This document shows, piece by piece, positions 58,484 through 64,000 of a stretch of 64,000 bases of DNA. A model generated the notes under the pieces. That model ran no database searches and had not been told where the DNA came from. It worked only from the letters and a program-made list of their open reading frames with translations. This stretch comes from Chiua virens (lineage: Eukaryota; Basidiomycota; Agaricomycetes; Boletales; Boletaceae), in assembly GCA_019787685.1 (NCBI GenBank), contig JAHNUO010000024.1, positions 248,001 to 312,000 of the forward strand. Reading direction: 5' to 3'. Position 1 is the first letter of the stretch; each line of letters begins with the position of its first letter. The position numbers and the translations under genes are program-made.

Positions 58484-59880
58484 ACATGCTCAAGTCGATG
58501 TCAGAGTGGCAACCTAATGTACATAAATGTATGATGTTTCACACCAACGACGGCAGGATTGAGTTGGCATGGCTCATCTAGCCAGTCATTTCCAACGTCA
58601 ATTGCATGCATAGCTTTGCCCCTGTGTGCTTCACTGCCTGGCTCAGTGTCTAAGCACTCTAAACAAGGTCTTGGGGCAGTACAACCAGCAGGAGGCAGGG
58701 ACTTGTCAATGAGTTGGGAGCTGGCTCATTTTCCCAATGCTGACTCAACTTCTCGCCACTTCAACAAAGGCTTGTGCTTGATATTTTCATTCTATAATTA
58801 TGGTAGCCTTTAAGTTAGCATTGTAAGGACGAACAGGATGCTATTTACCTTTGCGCCTGGTCCTGTACAATGCCACTGTCTGATCATCAGCAAACTGACC
58901 ATTATCTGGACAGTGCTGGACAGCTCTGGACAGTTTCTGACAGAAAGGTTCCCAACTGTCTAGAACTGGACAGATTTTCGAAAAAAAATCCTGCCTCTAA
59001 ACTTCTTCTCAGAATTTCACAAGGTAAAATTTCCATCAAATGAAGCCAATTGAGATAGTTTTTGTGAGCCTGGACATTGATTTGCTCATGTGGCAAGCCC
59101 AGACTTTCAACAGTGTGAAGGCTGTTCCACTGATGATCTTCACATGATCTTGTAGTGTTTCAATGTCCTGCCTATTCTGTCATGGACTATTGAGCCATGT
59201 TATCATCAACATTGTTTGTTCATCTGTTATCAAAATAGGGACTGCCGCAAATATTTTCATGCCCAGGCAGCCCAGCACCTGTGACATGGTCAGCCTGAGG
59301 TTACAGACAGTGACTCGAAAAAAAATTAGGTGAGCTCACACCAAGAACATTCCTAAATCCATCTTTTTGTACTTACTCCCACCACAAATACAAGCTTTCA
59401 TTGGATCGAAAGTGCCTGTTAAATGGTTTAGCTCCCTTTCCATATGACTTCAATTGCTCCCTGAGCAACCTGAGTGCATCTGTTGGATGGATACTTGCTA
59501 GCACAGGGTTACAGTGTGCCATAACTGTTTGCGCATCATTCTTGGTTATGGGATTTTCATGTGTCCCCATATTTGTTGCGCAGCATCAAGGCCTTGTTTA
59601 ATGAAGATGAAAGGGCCATCACATCATGTTCCAAAGGATATTTCAAGTTGTCGATTGATTGCACCAACTTCGCCATAGTCCTCAACTTCCTCTACCAAAA
59701 TGTCAAATGATCCAAAGTCATAGGTTGCAAGCCCAGGTTCGGGAAGAGGCAGAGTATCTAGTAGATTAGATAAGTATTTCTTCAGTGTATCTAGCCTTGT
59801 CTTCAGTGCAGGGTCCATTTCGCAAAAACTATGAGTAACAAATGGAGAATTGAGCACAGGACTGTGACCCACTCTCGAGT
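58484..59880 (-). pseudogene. C-terminal remnant of a second hAT-type transposase
   Basis: Minus-strand open stretches begin at about 59,872 (MDPALKTRLDTLKKYLSNLL region) and 59,570 (MGTHENPITKNDAQ). The latter ends at NESLYLWWE before a GTAAGT donor (about 59,376). After the intron the frame reads MKIFAAVPILITDEQTMLM and TWLNSP, then a TGA, then QNRQDIETLQDHVK. This matches the C-terminal pattern of a common Agaricomycete hAT family (KPNE..WWE, then KIFS..ADERT...TWLNS). A later stretch has DVGNDWLDEPCQLNP. Stops and gaps show decay. It is the host sequence into which the composite hAT inserted. Confidence 0.6.
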
Positions 59881-59939
59881 CCCATGATCATGGTTCATTT
59901 CGGATCCGTACTTCGGAAACTTGCATCTCGACAAGTTTG

Positions 59940-61017
59940 GTACTGATTAAATTCACTCCAAATTCACCCAAATTCACCGAGCCCTTTTGACGGCTGTCCA
60001 AATTCATGGTGGATCATCCCAAATCCACTTGGGTGAATTAACCCGTGTGAATTAACCCCGACCTAATTCCCGGAACACTACTCACTGTGGGAAGTAAAAC
60101 CACCAAAATTAGGTGACTGCGTCACTGATCACCCAGAAGTAAGTGACAATGTCACTCAATTCATTGCCACCATTTATCAGCGACATAGGAGTGTCACTTT
60201 TTTTCATCGTTGAGATTTGGGTGTCATTGATTATCAGCATCATGAGTGTCTTGTCATTGAATATTGTCGTCTATAGTTGTCACTTTTATTCACTACCAAC
60301 GCTGGCAGTGGTAACCATGCCAGCCTGAGTGAAGTGACAGGTCCGCCTAAAACCCACACGACTCAGAGCATGCAGGCACCACCTTGCCGCGGCCTGCTCG
60401 TACTACTCACCTTACCTCACAGTCACTCACTTCAAGTTGTCCTCTCTCGTCCTCACCCTCTTTCTGTCACCATCTCGCCCACATCCTTCACCCTACCGTA
60501 TTGCTACCCTCACCACCCTGAGTCACTGGCCCTCAGGCTTGCCTTGCCTGCCTGCCCACCATCACCATCACCCCCATGCCTGTGCGCCCTCCTGTCTTTA
60601 CCCTCTTGCTCTCACCCTCTCACCCTCCGAGTCTCGCCATCCCCTCACTCTCGTGTGCAAATATGAATGTGAATGCTGATCATGCATCCGCATTTGTGTT
60701 TGCCTACGGGTGTAGTGCTTTCACCACCTTACCGTCCCACCATCCTCACCTTCACTTTCACCCTCAGCTCATCGCACATGTGCTTACATGCATACAGTTC
60801 CTCACCCATGTGCACCATGCACCCGCGATGAGTGACGATGACAACGAGACAGCAAGCACGTGTACACACGCAAACAGTAAGTCTGTGCATGCGGCTCGGC
60901 GCTCATCTGGGGCCCTACCTGTGCAGACACCTAGGACTTGCACATAGGCAGTCTGTCCATCCCTTTCGTGATCCGCAAAATGAATGTATGAAATAGATTG
61001 TGATGAGAAACTACTGA
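59940..61017. other. Repeat-like non-coding stretch
   Basis: At 59,940-60,090 GTGAATT-rich sequence ends GGAACACTA, related to 48,030-48,240 and possibly a miniature element. At 60,120-60,300 GTGTCA/GTCACT words recur. At 60,360-60,900 the plus strand is C-rich (CACCCTCACC-type simple sequence). No gene supported. Confidence 0.45.
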
Positions 61018-64000
61018 TTATTCAAGTAGTAATTTGTCATGCTTGCTTTCTATTTCTGCGTCATCTGCAAAGTTCATGTCGTCTCTGAAATTGGCTGCAA
61101 TTGTCCTTGGTGTCCGATCTATGATTCCCCATCTTTTGCGTGTTTCAACCAAACCCACTGCAGCCTGGAGACTGCGAACATCTGTAACAATACTTGCCCT
61201 GCAATGTGTCATGTACACATTCTCCTCTGACGCCAACTTTCCGTCGGTGTTCCATGGCATGATCAAAGCAAGTACTAGATGTTTGCCGCTAAGTTCCTTG
61301 AACAATCCGTTGTGTGGCAGCGTGAGGACAAAGAGCTTTTCTAAATCGCCGTAGCCAGTATATGTCACTTCATTCCCAGGCCTTGTCTCAAATATGAATG
61401 TATACTGTCGATAATAGTGAGTTAGACGTATATGCTCATACTAATGAAAACGTGCATACTCTGACATAGCAGTTCTTTCGCACTGGTGCTCCTGATTTCC
61501 GAGTGACTTGCTTTGTTCGAAATGTATCACCACCTTGTCGGATTCGAAGCTTGCCTGCATAGAATGTGACCACCTGAGGTAAGTGATGTTTCACCTCTGA
61601 ACTCCGCACACCAAGTACTTGTGCCATATAGACTGCAATCTTCTGCCGCAGTTCTTCGTTCAAGCCCTTGTTATTTCTATATGGAGGCCGAAGGACATGG
61701 TCAGGATCTAGTGAAACATGTCATCAGTGATCCAACACTGGCACGAAGACAAACTTGAAGCTTGAAGCTTGAGCTTGAAGACTCGACACCTACATCCTTC
61801 AATGACCCACTCGAAGCCAATTGGCCCATCACCACTGCATCGCTCTCCAGCTCGGGCAAACTCATCTGAAAGGTCATAGCGAGCTTGGAGCTGCTCTTGG
61901 TATGTTAAGTATAATAGGGACTTGTCCAGATTGCTCCAAGGATGAGTGCGTGAATGAATGTTCCGTTGAAGAAGTCCACAAAACCGTTCCATATGGAATG
62001 TCCATGTTGTCCACACAGGCCCACAATACCGAATACCTTGGGCAAGGTGTAATAAACCATGTATTGTCAACATACACATTGACAGTTGCTCCGCATGATA
62101 TTGGTAGTAGAATCTAGAATTATATCAGAATAAATGACTATGGCAACTAGTATAACACGTACTGCTCATATGCCTGAACCCACCCAATCAGGCGCTCCTC
62201 AACCTCGTCTGTCTGCTGCATTGTGATTTGAAACTGGAGTGTGATCTTCATGATATTACCAAGCTTGCACATGTGGTCGTAGTACTTGCGCTTCTTGAAA
62301 TGGTTTTCAAGAAGCTTGGGAGCAAGATATATGAACCAAAAGCACCATGATTCAGCTGTGAAAAGAGAGCGGTCGGATGCAATGTTTTGCAGAACACGAA
62401 CGAATGAGGCAGGGATATGTTCAACTGCAGCTGCCGTCTCTCGGCTAACCTCCTCCCAAATGTGTGGTTCAATTTGATATTCTTCCTTTCCCAAGTCCAG
62501 GCCTTTGAAGTGACCTGTCCAAAGATTGACGAGATTGGGTATAACATTCTCAAGGAGTAGATGAAACCATTCCCAGGGTATCCCTCGAGCATAGTCCAGA
62601 GACCGAACACGAGACAACCCAGGAAGACCCTTGATCCCAGTATCTTTGGCAATTCTCTCTTTCTCAGTCTTTGTCATAGCAGCACTGATTTTTTCAGCAA
62701 CCTCAGCAAAGTCATCATGTTTATGAAGTGGTAAACCCCGAGGGTCCCACTCAACGTGATCGTCCCTAGGATTGCGAAGTTGATGTGTTGGAGGGCAAAG
62801 GGGTACATAGTATGTTTTTCCGTCACCACGTGATGCTCGAATATGACAAGACCGACAAGGAAAGATTCCATTGTGTCCCTTTATCTTCAGAAACTTTTCG
62901 ATCGCAACTATGTCGCCAAGTTTGAATAACACGTATGCATGCAGCTGGAATGAAGTCTTTGTGCTCGCATCGAATGTGGTAACACCATAGGCAAGCTCGG
63001 CACATTCATCGTCTAAAGGGAAGAGGAACGAGCCTATGTCTTTGGGCTGATGAGGCCCAGGGATGACGCCAACACACATAAGGTTCTGAAGATGATTGTG
63101 ACACTCAGGAGGTAGGTTGTAATTGACTAAAACAATTGGGGTTGCGCACGGACCCTTGCGATGGTGTCGATAAAGGAGATAGCTGTCGGTGCACACAGAA
63201 AGTGCAATGTCATGGATGTTGGAAAAGAAGGTGCGATTGAGTTTCTCTCCGTCCACAGTGACATGATGACAAAGGAGGCCTTGGTAATGTGCACCATCGA
63301 AGACGTCATGTATAACCCCATCACAGTGAACATATTGCGCACGGTATGACAGTGTCTTGATCTTTTCCAGGCTTTGGAATAACCCTTGTAGACGAGGGAT
63401 GATGGGGAAATAAGTAAAATGGGCGAGTGGTTTGCCGTCTGGTCCATAGCGAGCTTTGTGACAAAATGGGCACGCTTGATGGTGGAGATACTTCTTTGTA
63501 TACGCGATACAAGACTGTGGACAGCGATCGTATAAAACAGGCACAACACCAGATAACACTCCCATCCTCTGGAACAACACGAACTGCGAGGCAATATTTG
63601 CTTTGTGTCGAAAGATGAACCGAAGATTGTTGAACATCTGACAAGTCATCCTGCTCGACATGATCAAGTTAAATGCGTGAACATTATCATGGTCTTCTTC
63701 AGACAGAATATAGTGGCCTACAGTATATTAGTTGAAGAATTCACATGAGGACAAATGGGCCTGGGCTTACAAGTATCAAAGAGACCTTCTTCAGCTTCAG
63801 CAAGCGCACTGACAGCAAGGTCTTCAAGCAAATGCTCATTGAATATATCAGATTCACTCTCAGAACTTGCATTGTCATCTTTCGACAGTGCTCTGAGTCC
63901 CTGTGAGTCTGTTGTATCACAGCTCGATGGGGAAGTGCTAGCAGAGTTATATGACTTCTCTGAGTTGTGAGAATGAGCGATGAGGTCGATCTCCAAGTCT
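61018..64000 (-). CDS. Tnp2-type transposase, second copy, 5' part outside the window
   Basis: Several exons: 63996-63718 (acidic, partial), 63667-62147 (main), about 62,079-61,708, 61,663-61,450 and 61,390-61,018. The main exon has CPFCHKARYG, the DGVIHDVFDGAHY region, LMCVGVIPGPHQPKDI, FKLGDIVAIEKFLKIKGHNG followed by CRSCHI, and LARGIPWEWFHLLLENVIPN-type text (YARGIPWEWFHLL). The next exon has LTIHGLLHLAQGIRYCGPVW and MERFCGLLQ, a strong family signature. The last exons have LEKLFVLTLPHN and RWGIIDRTPRTIA. It belongs to the same superfamily as 42441-46516 but to a different branch. No stops seen inside the main exon, so it may be intact. Confidence 0.8.

Noticed and set aside
60277..60947. 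Several plus-strand ORFs in the C-rich stretch
   Set aside because: Composition-driven (CACCCTC repeats), overlapping in different frames, with no splice pattern or motif.

Overview
The window looks like a transposon-dense segment of a basidiomycete (Agaricomycetes) genome. The evidence is spliced genes with very short introns (about 48-52 nt), Tnp2/Plavaka-type CACTA transposases, the Agaricomycete Ty3 lineage with an enlarged segment after the RT FIDD motif, hAT elements, and expanded Spt5-like/KOW, F-box and WD40 genes among transposons. I see no rRNA, tRNA, CRISPR or bacterial features. The species cannot be named from the sequence.

Layout. 1-7896: a decayed Ty3 chromovirus (family LTR1, minus strand) with a solo LTR inside its 3' coding extension. 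7897-14012: pieces of a non-autonomous LTR element (family LTR2), split by hAT copy 1 (8674-13038), which itself carries a solo LTR2. 14013-23782: an LTR2 split by a 9-kb Ty3 element (family LTR3) with gag-pro, a probable -1 frameshift site, pol, and a spliced antisense gene next to its 3' LTR. 23783-25555: remnant of another element. 25556-28586: minus-strand gene of an uncharacterised Agaricomycete family, broken by a solo LTR1 and a stop. 28806-42231: gene-rich block bounded by two 736-bp inverted repeats, with a third, diverged copy inside. It holds an F-box gene with a tandem exon array, a small minus-strand gene, a WD40 gene, an Spt5-like gene, an Hsp70 fragment and a coiled-coil gene. 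42441-46516: intact-looking Tnp2 transposase gene, also with tandem exons. 47341-59940: an older hAT-like remnant interrupted by a composite hAT (48358-58475, 8-bp target duplication) carrying a whole LTR2 retroelement in its terminal repeat plus a solo LTR2. 61018-64000: a second, partial Tnp2 gene.

The points I find most unusual are: (1) phase-0 tandem exon-intron arrays in three separate genes; (2) a conserved, spliced antisense gene just inside the 3' LTR of two LTR families, followed in one by a Zn2Cys6-type cluster; (3) a repeated 736-bp intergenic module with a CACGTG-containing palindrome, at positions expected of bidirectional promoters; (4) a hAT that moved with a nested retrotransposon; (5) decay of catalytic residues mostly through CpG-type C-to-T changes. 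Coordinates and reading frames were worked out by hand.
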